Below, one piece after another: positions 46,957-59,700 of a DNA stretch of 64,000 bases (positions within the stretch are counted from its first letter, which is position 1; every line of letters starts with the position of its first letter). The DNA is from Gymnorhina tibicen (taxonomy: Eukaryota; Chordata; Aves; Passeriformes; Artamidae): positions 255,076 to 319,075 of the forward strand of contig VXAZ01006396.1 of NCBI GenBank assembly GCA_013399875.1, written 5' to 3'. Under the pieces are notes generated by a model, which saw nothing but the letters and a program-made list of their open reading frames with translations, ran no database searches and was not told the DNA's origin. A program made the translations under genes and the position numbers.

Positions 46957-49900
46957 CATGCCTACCTTCCCTATTTAGTCTGAGAACTGAGTTTAATGTA
47001 TGGAAGCAAACCCACAGCATTACAGAAAAGCCTTCAGCATAGATGGCATCTCCACACTGACTTTTCCCCCCACATTTGTTGTATCCACTTCAGGGAGCAT
47101 CTTATCCAGAAGCTGAAATATCATGAGAAAAGATATTTTGTCCTGAAGAACATTGTAATCCTTTGGTGACTGATTCACCCTTAATGAAACGAAAAAATTT
47201 TCTGTCCCAGATTCCTGATTTTATTTCTTGCTGTTGTTGCTTGTAACCAATGTATAGTTAGAAACCAACCATCTCCAGATTTAATTACTCCTTTCCATTT
47301 CTGGGGTATGTTGAAGGCATGGCAGGGTCACAGTAACATAAGGGAGATGTATCAATTTGTGTCTTCTTGGTCTTCTGAGTAAGGGAAGAAAGGAAAAAAG
47401 AATCTGTAGGATTTCCAAGAAAAATCAGGTTTAAAGAAGTCTGGTTAGAATCAATGACTCAAACAGCACTACACATTGGAACAGGGCTGTGGCACAACCT
47501 GCAGCGCACTGAGTCATCTCCAGAACAATGTTTGCGTGATATACATGACTTTTTTTTTTAATGTGAGCCCTCTTCCTGACATTTCAAGAATTATAAATCA
47601 GATCTGACTAACAACTTTGAATAAGCTGCCAGTTGAGACAAATCCAAAAAAACAGAGCCTCAAGATTTTAGTCTCCACCAGTTTGTGCAACACTATGCAA
47701 TGCAGATGAAGGAATTGATCATAAAGAAACCACTGTGTAGTCAGGAAGGATTTTTACCCCTATTTGTCCTGCATCTTATTTTAGAACTGAGTTTTAGTCA
47801 GTCATTAAATTGATCAATCTATTATGCTACTCTCTGTCTCAGTTGCCTGGTATTAGCTGTTCTGTCTACTTCACTTACAGCTTGTTTTTCTCTAATCACA
47901 GTTTTAACTGATGGATTTAGCTGTATGTTTGTTGAAGGTTTTTAATGGTCACATCCCTCAATATTCAAAACAGAGAAGAGTATAAAATAATTTTATAATT
48001 CTGTTTTGGTGCATGTGTGCATCATGGAGATGTATCTTACTCTCTTAATAAACAGATTTCTAAAATGCTTCAAATAAAATCTGAAAGCTCTGCATGCCCT
48101 TCTGCAAAGTTCTTTTCTATGCAGAGAGAAGTCATGTTGTCTTTGATTTTCTTGTTTCTTTTTTTGGCCTAAGGTTTCCTTCATACACAAATGTCACGGC
48201 TGGAATTTTTTTCTTCCCAAGAGTTTAAAAAAACTCGTCCCCTTCTTGACTGCATCCATTTTAAATGCCCAAATACAGTCCACTTGTTCCAAATTTTTCA
48301 GCATAGCTAGGTTCTGGAAACTTTCAGTTCAAATTATGGGTTTTTGAAGCAAAAATCAGATGACAGAACTGATCTTACTTTCATGATTGTGTCAGGAATT
48401 TTGGCTTCATTTGCACAGCACCATTTGATGCTTCCCAGATTTCAGATGGAAATATTATCAACAATCTCTTCTTAGTATCTCTAATCCATATCCCATGAGG
48501 CTTGTCTGTGAAGGATCTTGGATGTCTTCTTTGTCCAAAAGTTCCTAGGCAAAGCTGTGCTTTACCATGGCACTGGTGCTTGCACACCTCAAGAGTAGAA
48601 TGGACACTTTAGTAGCAAATATGCAAATCATGTCACTTTATATCTCCTCTTTTATCAACAGAAGATGAAGGAATGTAAAGGATAAGACTCTTCAATATTT
48701 CACTAGAAAGACTGATTCCAAGAAACTAGAGACAGAAGATAAATGAATTACATTGTTTGTTTATGAACAGTCCCAAAATTCAGTTCTTTTTGATCCTTCA
48801 GAATTTGATTCTACTATAAAAAAATGCAAATCAATACATCTTGAATTCTGAACTCAAATTCATAATTAAATTTTGCATAGATTCAGTATTCTCTTAGAGT
48901 GAAATTCAAAGGAAAAAAAATTATCAAAGCACATGAACCCTGGAAAAAATTTAATGGAGACTATGGTTATTTAAGAAAGCATAGCTATCCCTCAGTTGAA
49001 CAGAGCATCTCCTTTTCTGTAGATTTTGCCATCATGTACATATTCTGAAGATGTATAGCTGGATTATCTTTGGTTCTGTGTAATTTTTAGATACATTTTG
49101 TGGTGTCACTTCCTGCCATTCTTTTTTTTGTTGTTGCATTGCAATAGTGAACATAATAATAGTGACCAAACAAGAACTAACTGCAAAGTTTCCATGTCCA
49201 AATTTTTCTAAGTATACATTTATAACTGGTCTAGAAGAATTACACCTTGAGAAATCACCTCTTTACACAGAAAATTTTAAAACAGTTTCTAAGGATACAT
49301 CCTCTGAGAAAAGTTAATGTGAAAAAACCCTCATCCAGTGCAATCCTGGCCCCTCCTGGTGGTTCTTTTCACCCTTCCTATATGAAATTGCCCTTGGAAT
49401 GAAAACAGAAAAATACAGCAGAGAAAATGATGTAGCTCTGAACCCTGGTGTAATTTACATTAGCACTTACAATAGGCAGAGTGAAACTGTTAAGAATGGA
49501 CCTATTTGCTGTATTTTCCTCAGACATTCCTGCTGCAGAAACATTTTTTAAATGAGAATTTTATTCCCACTGATGCTTATTTTCAATTATTTTAAAACAA
49601 TCCATTAAAAAGCTTTGTAATTGAGAAAATACTAAGTTGACTGAATTTTCACATTTGATTACTGACCACTGCTGAGAAGCCAAGTTTCCTCCATTTGCCG
49701 TAAGTAGATGAAAACATGGCACCTGGGACTTTGGCTCTTTGACCCAACAAATAACTCGTATTCATTCTGAGATAAAATGTTCCCTTTAGTCCTCATCTAA
49801 TTACTAAATAGATTCAGTAGCCTAAAATCTTCAATCAAAACCTAACCCTAAGCCTTCATATAATTTTTCCTTCAGTTAATATCCTGCCCAAACAGGAGCT

Positions 49901-50990
49901 ATTTTTTAGCAAGATCTCTCTGGTTTAATTTGTTATATTAACATGAATAAAAGTAGGGTATAGACCCTGTCCTATGCAAATTGAGTATCTACCTTCCTCC
50001 TAGTGCTCTTGTGGTTGCCTGCTAATACTTGTAAGCAACGTATCAGTACTTTGCTTAGCACTGCATCTGCAGCTGTATCAGCTGTATGCGGTGTCTTGGC
50101 ATGGATGAAATAAATTACAGTCCTTCAGTATTTCTTTGCATTTAATTAGGGATTTTTTGGGAACTTTTGTTGATTTAAAATGTGAATTTAGGACATCAGT
50201 ATATGATGACCAGCTTAATTTGTAGGCAGACTGAGCTATCTCAAGTTTGTAAATTTACTTGCACATTCTCGGTGTGTAGTTGTAATACAAGTTTTGTGGG
50301 CTTAATACATGAGTTAATACATGAGATATGTCGAAATTTAGTACAAGGGTTTTGGATCATTCCCATGGTACTGTGGTGTATGTGTCCCCTCTGTAGCAAA
50401 AAATTCATCACCATTTCTCTCAGTTAGCAGTAACTATTATGCATAATATAGTTGCTGTCCTGTTTTCCTTTCTTTTCTGTATTACTAGAAAGTATTGTCT
50501 ACGTGAGACAATCAAACAACTACAGTTTGTTCTTTTTCTCCCTCTTTGTTGCTTGTACAGGACCAAGAACCTTGTATTTAAGTAAAGATCATAAAAATAA
50601 GGAGAAGTCCAACCAGAAGATTATATTTTAATCCACAAATCCATAAAGAAATTAAATCTCTTAAGAGAAAGAAGCCTTTAATTTTAAAGTTAAAATTCTA
50701 ACAGATGATATAGAGTTAGAAATAATAGATTTTTATATTAAAACTAAGCTGAGAAATGATTGAAAGCTAGGGTGCTTAAAGCTTCTTAGACCTCTGTCTG
50801 CCATCTATCTTCACCTTTACAAGTTTATGAAAAGTGAGTACCTAAGATTTCCTAACTCTTACGTCTAAGCAAAAATACTGGGAAAAGAGTGTCTATAACC
50901 CCAGCTGCCAAAATCCAATGCTCTTTACAACCAGGCATCAGTCTGGAGTACAGCTTTAGTGATCCTGATGGGTGAACTCCATATGGGAAG
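46957..50990. other. AT-rich non-coding DNA, no gene seen
   Basis: Only short frames without domains. A 12-base tandem duplication lies at 50302-50325 (listed). No transposon signature was recognised. Confidence 0.55.
50302..50325 (+). repeat. 12-base perfect tandem duplication
   Basis: TTAATACATGAG occurs twice in succession. Confidence 0.9.
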
Positions 50991-50994
50991 ATGT

Positions 50995-51620
50995 GTATGT
51001 TACTGTTGCGTGATCGATCAACAGCCTTTGACACCACCAGTCTCCTGGGTGCAGCTCACAGGATTCACTCACAGGACCTGGCTGGGCTGGATGCACAGCT
51101 CTGAGCTGGCTCTGCCTGTTACTCGTGGACAAATGACAAAGACCCTCCCTTGTGGGCTATGTAGTTTTCAAACCTCTATGTTTTGCAACATCTTTGTGGG
51201 ATCCATCATCGGGAGCACACATGCACAGCTATCTGTCTGCTTTTGCAGAGGCAGTCAGTATTACTGCCCAGATGTCCCAGCGCCTGTGAGAAATAATTAC
51301 ATGGTTGAAAAGAATCAGGATCCAGCTTTTTGTCGATAAGACCATGTGAGGTCGGCAGGGAAAGGCAGTACTTCAAGATCTCAAATTTTTTTGAGGGCTC
51401 TTCCCCATGGATTCTCAGTGTGATGCACAGACTCAAGTTTCAGCTGGGAGTGGCATCAGTCATGAGTACATAGGTGGCAATGTTGAGGAAGGTCTTCTTT
51501 TGGGGTTAGCAAGAAGCGTATGCTCATTTGCCTTCAGTGGATGACTAATTTCAGTGATCTGCTTGTAAACTGTCTCCAGCTTACAGCAGTTCAGTTCACC
51601 TTGTTGTGTGCCATGTATGA
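50995..51620 (+). mobile_element. L2-like LINE reverse transcriptase fragment, decayed
   Basis: Plus-strand frames show the order of motifs of an L2-clade reverse transcriptase. DRSTAFDTTSLLG (about 51012-51050) matches the DLSAAFDTVDHxxLL block that holds the first catalytic aspartate. SIIGST is followed by SYLSAFAEAVSITAQM where the family has the YADDTQLY block, and here the YADD itself is lost. ITWLKRIRIQLFVDKT (about 51293-51340) matches the xxWMxxNxLxLNxDKTE block. Further on, LGLARSVCS (about 51506-51532) resembles the later 'FFQLRLxRxxxxFL' region. Stops and frame changes lie between the blocks. The 126-codon open frame covering 50959-51339 runs partly in another frame and is a by-product. 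No endonuclease domain or 3' end could be seen. Confidence 0.6.
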
Positions 51621-53119
51621 ACGGCACATGGAAAGTTGATTAACATGTTGTGATCTATCTTGTAGAAAAAGGAGGCCCAGGTAAAAATGTCACAAAAGTG
51701 TTACACACACATTTTTGCCTTTTCATTTGGGACTTCATTCTTGCAAACCTGGCATTTGCAGCATTTGAAAGATAGTCCTGTGCCCATTATGGTGAGGATT
51801 CTGTGAATGATTGACCTTAAGGGTATGTATCTTAGAGATGGACTTGGATTCTATTCCACAGAAAATTTTCATTGCCAAGGACTGAGGAAACTTATTTCAT
51901 CCCTATCTCACAGACTTTAAGACTAAAGTAAGATATTTGGGGTAGTTTTTCCACTTTAGAAGCAGCAGAAAAAAGTTAATTTTACAATTGTCACAAGCAA
52001 GAAATGGCAGGAACAGAATCAAGCATTTCTTGAAAAAAAGGAGTCCTTTTCTTCAGACCAAAATATTAATTTGAAACTTGATTCTGTGATGGTAATAATA
52101 TGCTATAAAATCCAAGATGTGAATCATTAAAAACCACAATTAACAATGATGCAGACCTCAAAAAGGAGAGATACAACAATAGTAATTTTGAATAATAGTT
52201 TTAAAATGACAAAAATCAATGAATACTAATATGTGTAGTAAAAAATCCTCAGCTGAATTAGCTGACAAAAAGTGAACAAACGGCATCACGCCATGGCTGC
52301 AGAAAAGCTTTTGTATAAAGTAAACCAGCAAGAATACAAATGAGAAACTGCTGGCACATGTTTTGTGTAAAGAATAAGATGAAGTATCCCAAACTGTGTC
52401 AATTATTAAAACTAAAGGCTCAAACTTTGACATATGATCTAGAAATCATAAATAGCACTTTCAAAGAGCAGTGTCAGACACTCTAATCTTCCAAGTTGCC
52501 TTAAACAGGAGATAAAGTTTGTAAACAAAAGCACTTAATTGAAACTTTCAACAGATCAAAGTGTAACCTTAGACTTATAGAAGGAAATAATAAATGCTGT
52601 TAAAGTCTAACAGTGGGGAAAGATGCATGCTTAGATGAACTGCCAGTAAACACTCAGTGAGAAATCAGATATACAACTGAACTGTTACTGGAAGGGTTTA
52701 ACTGAACATTTGAATCAAAAAGGCTGTTATTACACAACTCGACAATCTCAATGAACTGGTTTTCCTACTTATCTGCATCATTGAATATTGGTCTTAAATG
52801 CTGGACAAAATTTGTTTATGAGTCCTGAAATACACTCCTGCATGCAAACGGCACATACAGGCACTCAAATATCTGAGACACTTCCTCAGCTCGTTGCAAA
52901 TGATTTCCACATAGGTCAGCCTGGTTTATTTCTGTTGTTCTTCACTGGGGCTGATTTGGGTGTTTTGTGTTTGCATACCAAACAAGATCTTGGATAATAT
53001 AGATTTGTCCACTTGACTGACTGGGTAACTCTTTGGACTTATTAAAATGAAAATACTTGGTAACTGTTCTTAAAAATAATACATGAAAATGAAACAAAAA
53101 ACCCCTCCAAACCCTCACA
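51621..53119. other. AT-rich non-coding DNA, no gene seen
   Basis: No frame shows a domain. The far right may hold an unrecognisable upstream part of the L1/Tx1-like fragment that follows. Confidence 0.5.
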
Positions 53120-53520
53120 CTCCTCACTGTAGAAAGACCTTCATAAAAATTGGATTAAAAATATTCTGTAATATCCTGACCAAGTCTGTACATACTAGCA
53201 ATTTAAACTCGCCCTTTTTAAAATGACACCAGGGAGCTAGACGAGGCTGTCCATTATCCTCTTTTCTTTTTGCAATTGTAATGGAACATTTAGCCTGATT
53301 TTTCAGCAACTAGGAATTGCTTCAAGGAATGAAAATTGGAAACTCCATAAATTTTGGTTCATTGTATGCAGATGATATATTGATTTGCTCCTGTAATCCT
53401 GGTCATAATCTGCCCATAATCCTGCAAACAGTGGACTGGTTTTACATTACCACTGCCTTCTTTGCAGCTGCAGCAATAAAACCTGTTTCCTTAAAGTGAA
53501 TGTGCAGTTGCAGAACCTAC
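53120..53520 (+). mobile_element. L1/Tx1-like LINE reverse transcriptase fragment, decayed
   Basis: In one plus frame FIKIGLKIFCNILTKS (about 53135-53190) is followed, after one stop, by GARRGCPLSSFLFAIVMEHL (53233-53292), the RT block usually written GTRQGCPLSPLLF in L1-type elements. After a frame shift, INFGSLYADDILICS follows, with the YADD catalytic motif at 53365-53376, and then LPIILQTVDWF. Order and spacing agree with RT motifs of the L1/Tx1 group. RQGCPLSP with an alanine-rich continuation separates it from CR1 (GVPQGSVLGP) and RTE (KQGCxLSPxLF with different flanks). At least one stop (after MEHLA) and one frame shift disable it. The boundary on the right is unclear. Confidence 0.65.
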
Positions 53521-56479
53521 CTGACCAAAGTCTGACCAGGTGAGACAGGACAATGAGAGACACCTAGAGATAATTATATTGGTTTCCACACCAGGAAAGT
53601 AACTAATAACCTCTCTTCCCTGAGTAGAGTGGGAATGCCTCTACTTCTGTCCTTCACTTTCTTCAAACTTCCTTTGGAACTATAAAATCAATGAATCTGA
53701 TAAATCTTGGTTTTTGCTTCTCTGTTTCAGGATCTTTCTCTCTTACTACTGTACTTGTAGTTTGTACAAATGATATATTTGAAGCCTGTTTCTTTAGCGT
53801 GGTAATCACTGTTAGAAAAAGGTGAGTCAACTTCAAAACATTTTGAGGTATTTCATATTACGCTTTGGGTGGCTGTAGCTGCAGAACTGAGATATTATTG
53901 CTGTAGTAAGTGTTACACATAGAAAGAAATTATAATGACAAAACCCATATGCTGAAATTACTGGTAGTTTTCTGAGAACAAAAACCCTAGTTGTGGAGAT
54001 GACTGAAAAAATGTAATGTGGTTTTTTTTTAAATTTACTCCTGAGAAACTCTCAGAGTGAATTCTCAGATCTCTGTCTAATTATTTAAAAGAGCTTGAAA
54101 GATCGGAACAGATACCCAAAATTTGGTGATGCTTTCCAAATTCCAAATATCACATATGTCAAGGTGTTCAGCAATTAGACCAGTCTGGTCCATTGTTTTG
54201 CTGTCAAACAACATTAAATGTGAAATTTTCAGCTGTACATCATAGAAGCAGACTACATAATGTTATATTAGAAAGGGATTGTTGCACAGATATATTGCCA
54301 AATTATTTCTTTTCTACTACTTAACTCTCAAATTAGATTATTTTAGCAAAACCTGAGTTAAAAGTGGAGCTTTAATTTTTAGAATAGGTTTGCTCTGTTT
54401 GGAATAAGACTCAGTAGTGACTCATTCCAAATATATATTGATTTTCTTTAATATATTACACAGGTTATAATTAACTCTTCAAAGAATAGCTTCGTTTCAG
54501 ACAAATTTGTCATTTAGCTGTCATAAAATATACATACCATAAAACACTAGTGTGTGACGGAGTATCCTAAATTAGCTATTTGAAAGGAGAGTGACACAAT
54601 GGGAAATTGACACAAATGGCTTCTGCTCCCAAGTTTTTAATTTAATATCAGCTGGACTACCTGCCTGCTTTTTACTAATTGCACTCACACATGAAAATAG
54701 TACTACCTTCTTCTGAATATATCACACAGAAAGTGAGCAAGCAAAGTTTTCTATCAGGGAAACTAAAATAATCAGCACATTAAAAAAAACTGGAAAGCTA
54801 TAATGTTTGTTTTCAGCTTTCACAATTTCCATAATATAGGTGATTATTTCCAGACACAAGACACTCTATTTCAGTCCTCTGTGTTTTATTCTATTTCTCT
54901 GATAGTGTAAATCTAGTGAAGACCAGATTTTAGACCGTAGGTAATAAGGATGCAGAATTAACCAAAGTTAAAGTCAGATAGTGCATATGCAACACGATAC
55001 TGAGGACAGGTAAGGCCAAAATGATGCTGGTTTTTTTCAGTAAAGCATTAATGTATATTCCCAACAGACAGGCAGGGGAACTATCCACTTTACGTATAAC
55101 TTTTTCTTGAAAGTAATAAAAAGTAAAATCCATAAAATGTATGATCGAGGAAAGATGTCTTGGAGTAGCATTAGTGTAAACTTTAGTGTATCAATAATAA
55201 TGAACAGTATAATCCTGAAAACTGTGGAAAAGGGGATGAGCTCCTTTGACAGTTGTAGGGAGATACATACATTTTAATTGTATCTGTTCTAAAGAAAATC
55301 TGAGCCATATCTAAACTTCCTGCATTTGTGCTTTTAATATGCTTGAGGATGGCTGGAACCTAATTCTTGTGGGCAGTCAAGATACACGCACTGAAATATG
55401 GCCATTTTGTCTTAAGATTCTTCAGTCTTCTAGGGAGGTGAATCGGGTAGCAGCTGAACTATGAGGTGATCTTTATGAAATGGGTTGATTTTATTTCCTC
55501 AGTACTCCATGATCAAATGGAAATACAGTTTGAGCCATCTCTCACTGCTAAAGGCTAAAAAATGGAAATATGCATTTGGGTATTTTTACCTTGTCTATGT
55601 ATCTTCTGCATTGCAGCTTCAAAGCATTTACTTTATCCCTTCCATTAACAGATGTATTCTTACATGTATTCAAATGCAAAGAGAAAAAACCTCATTTTCT
55701 AGCTAAGTAGCCTGTGGGCCAGATTTTATTTCTTAGTAGACTTTGGTGCAAACTTCAGATTAAAAATACAGGTTGACTTGTTATGAGGAACTTCTCTTCT
55801 TAGTAGGAGAAACCATAAGCATGAATTCTGGTGAATTTATCACTTTGTGTAGCTGCATTTTATTGGCAATTGCTATTTTGAACAAGCTGGAAGCGCTGGG
55901 TTTTTTGTTCTTTCCCCCTTGCAAGGGCTATGATTTTTGCATGTCGAAAGTCACAGTTGTTGATTTGAGACGCTACACATACATAGTTTATCTGGTAAGT
56001 TTTGAGTCCAAGTGTACTGAGAGTGCTAGCAGATGTAAATTAACATTTTTTTACCACTATGGAGGTTTAGATGTCCAAGCACAATCCCACAGACCTGTTT
56101 AATGCAAAATCACTACAGATAACAATAACAATTGTATAAGATTTCACCAAGTGTGACATCTAGTCTACGTCCAAGTAAATGATGCAATAGTTAAACAGCC
56201 ACTTGTGATTTATTATGTGTACAAAACTTTGGGAGAACTCTCAGCAAAGTGTTCATTGGTAAGTCATGCTACCTCAATCTGTTTTGTTCATTATGTCTGC
56301 TCCTGCCTCGATGGGTTAAATTAACTTGCTATATAATCACGACCACGCTGTTTAGAATTAAGTTCCATGAGCTCTTTTCAACTGCTGAAATAATTTCACA
56401 GGCTCCATTATCAGAAATTTCCTCTGCAAGGGTAGTGTTTTATGTGTCTCCTGAGTGTCCTATAAACTCCCAGTATTAA
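53521..56479. other. AT-rich non-coding DNA, no gene seen
   Basis: Short frames only. A 20-base word at 53580-53599 recurs at 60049-60068. No element named. Confidence 0.5.
53580..53599 (+). repeat. 20-base word shared with 60049-60068
   Basis: TGGTTTCCACACCAGGAAAG is identical at both places. Flanks do not align by eye. Confidence 0.8.
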
Positions 56480-56720
56480 TAGTGTGTTAGTGGTGATATT
56501 GATGCGTGATAGTATGGGTACTGCATACGCTGTTACAATGCTTTAAGACTGTAAACCATTTTTAGAGGTGTTCTTTGCAAGGCTAAGTCTTGATAGCATA
56601 ATATACCACTGCTAATTATATTGATCTAATTAATCTAATTAAATTGCAGCTAGATATGTTGTACATGTCATTTGTCTGTATTAACATTATGTAAACCTAT
56701 TCTGCTTGTCTGTGCATTTT
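56480..56720. promoter_or_regulatory. Candidate conserved non-coding element, TAATTA-rich
   Basis: The stretch combines GATATTGATGCGTGATAG, CTGCTAATTATATTGATC, TAATTAATCTAATTAAATTG (with two copies of ATCTAATTA), and CATTTGTCTGTATTAACATT. Multiple TAATTA homeodomain sites within 60 bases stand out even against AT-rich surroundings. There is no open frame or transposon signature. Conservation is not shown. Confidence 0.3.
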
Positions 56721-59700
56721 ATATACAACGCCACTTCAGCATTTGACCAGAAAAGTGATTGTACACCTCCTGCATCTCTTACTGGTGAGAAAGAGATGTG
56801 GTGATCAGGTGGTTTATGAGATACAGAAAGCCTGACTCTTTTTTGAATCTGGTTTTGTTTGAAGAGACAAAGGATGTTCTGTTCCTAGAGGTTAGAATAT
56901 GTCTTCTCTGCTTCCTCATTTGATTCTATCACCTTTGTCAAAAACATGCCTTCATTTTTTATAATTTGGATGCATCAATTTCAACATATAACTAACAGAC
57001 CAAAGAGTCCAGAGTCACTTTAGTTGGAGCAAGTGAAACATAACTGCACTGCTTCAGTATTTTTCTCTTATGTGGAAGAGAATGAGTACCGGGAAAATTC
57101 ACTCCAAAAGGAGCAGGTAGCTCCTTCCTGCTGCACCCCACAGCTGTTAGTTCTGCCTTCCACCAGCCGCTCCAGAGGAGATGCCTTAGCAGAGGCCAGC
57201 AGTTGATTAAACAGCAAATCTTTGACTTTGTTGGCCATGGCCTCTTCTTATGTAGCAAAGGCTCTTTTCATAGTTGTACATATGTACAATGTACCATTGT
57301 GGTTCTAGCTATGAAGGGTAATGTAAGCAGATGGTATCTCTACCCTCCTCCTAACACAGGACACACACTTGAATGTCATCCAAACTCACCCTTCTCCTGG
57401 GTTTTCTTTTATCATCAATTAAATCAAAGCAAATATTCCTTTGGCATCAGCTACTTTTACAGACTTTGCATAGTTTCTGCTTCTTGTTTTTAATTCAGAG
57501 ACACTCCATCATTTTCTATTATTCCTGTCTGGCATTAGGAAGACTCACTTGGTTCAGTTGCTATTCTGAGTTCGCTGTGTCACTCTGCAGAGTCATGGCA
57601 GACTACGCCTCGTTAAGGGAAGAATGTGACTCTTCTTCTACATCAGCCTCCCGCAGCAATTAATGCTGTCCCTGCTTAGTTAGTCAAATCAGCTGAATGC
57701 TAAAAATATGCAACTCTGGGCAGGTTGGGAGCCCAAAGCGTAGTTGAACGTTGTGTTCAACTGCCTTGATACTATTTTTTTTTATTTTTAAAGATTAGAA
57801 TAAGTAAGATAAAAATGACTTATTTAGCTTTAATTACTATGTAAAAAAATCTGCAGTGAACGTTATAGGCCAGGTTTTGCTGCTGCTTGTACAGAGATGT
57901 GAATGATTCTCCTTTTTGCAGGTGACCACCGTCTTTCTGCTGATGAAACTGCCCTCACATTTCTAATGGCAGGAAAATGAAGTAACAGAGAAAAAGAGAA
58001 TAAGAAAGATGTTTTTAAAATCTCATTTTCCTTTTTGTATTGTAGGAAGAGGTGGCTTCTTCAGCTTACTCTTGCTAATGGCATTAGCTAAAGTAGAACA
58101 TTTTAAACCAATTTTCAATTCTAACTAATATAGCTAGCTAGCTACGATTATAGCTTTCCAGGTAAAACAGTTTTCACTTTCTAAAGAAATTAATTTAGAA
58201 ATCCACATGGGCTTTCAATAGTAGTCTAGCAAAATTATAGAAAGATGCCTGGTTTACTGTGCTTGGACAATAAAAATGTATTATGAGCCCTCCTTTTCCT
58301 TTTGTGTTATCGCCCTTTCTCTAGTTGGCATAGGACAGCACTCCACAAGGGAGAAAATTTAAAACTGGAAGTCTTCCACGGGTTGCTTTTTTCCCCCTCT
58401 CTGCTCTAAGGTCTTTTAGACCATCTAGAAGCCATATGAAGAGCAAAGGTGGCAGCCATAGTCCTACTTTTATCTGTATGTGGTGTGTATGTATCGAATA
58501 TGTGATGAGGGACTGGAGTTTGCAGTTTAAGGCTTTTGCTCAGGCTGACACGTGGCCGGGAGATCAAAAACAGTGTGAAAGAGGAAGACATGAAAGATGA
58601 AGAGCTCTGCAGATGACAAGCCAAAGTCAATAGAAATACCCTCAATGGTGTCAGTAGACTGGGAGTCAGGTCCTCTTAGAGAGAGGCCCGGCATTATTTT
58701 TCTGAGACAGTGAAATCCTGGAGGTCTGCAAAAGAGAAAAACAACAGGCCTGAAGGGACTTTGGAGCAGAGCCAGGAGAAGCTGCTGTCATCTCTATCCT
58801 GCTGTCCTTTCTTGAACTTGGCACAATCAGCTGATCTTCATGAATGTGATGTTTTTATGGCACTGGTTATAATTGGTAGACATAGCAGCATGACTGAACT
58901 AGACAGCACACTGTATGAAAACAGGTTGAAGGGAGGATGAGATTCAGTTATAAAATCTTAAACCTCATTTCATCAGAGCATTTTCTTGGCTAATCAGAAT
59001 ATTTTCTGTGAATCTTGGAAATTGCTCTGATCACAAACCAGAGAGTATGAGAGGGTCTCATTCATAAGTGCTTTATCTTCTCAGGAACAAGTCGATAAGC
59101 CTTTATTGTTTAATTTTTCTTTCTTGGGAACTGGGCAGCTGACATTTTTTCAAAGTCCCTTAATTTGTAGGGGACTTTGTGGGAGTCACAAAACCCCATT
59201 AACCGTATTTTTCATCTGGCTTTAGGAGGAATATATTTTAAAATGGTAAAAGAAAGACTTTGAACAGCTTCTGATAACTCACAGTTTAAGCATGGCTATA
59301 AAAAGAAAATGAAAAGGCAATTAAAAATGGAATATTTCTTTCTTCAGTCTCCCCCCCCCAACCGTAATTTGTCACTATTTCTTGTAGGCAGGCAGAAAGA
59401 TGAGGCTACAGAAGACCATTTAACACTGCAAAGCTGGCTGCTATAAAGCACCATAACTTGGCATTAGAGTGGGGGACTAATTTTTTAAAATCTGTATCAT
59501 CCTCCAGAAAAAGTTCTGAACAGTTAGGGGTTTTTTTTCTGAAAAACTGAGAAAGAAATGGAAAGAAATTCGTTAATGTCTCAGCAGCACTGGCTGATGT
59601 CACTAAGGGTAATAAGAAGCCATGTTTCTTCAGATTCCCTTCTTGACTATCAGTACCCAGAAATCCCCTCATGACATGTGAAAAACCCACACAGACCTAT

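Noticed and set aside
50959..51339. Plus frame of 126 codons
   Set aside because: It covers a decayed L2-like LINE, with the recognisable motifs split between this and other frames, so it is not a gene of its own.
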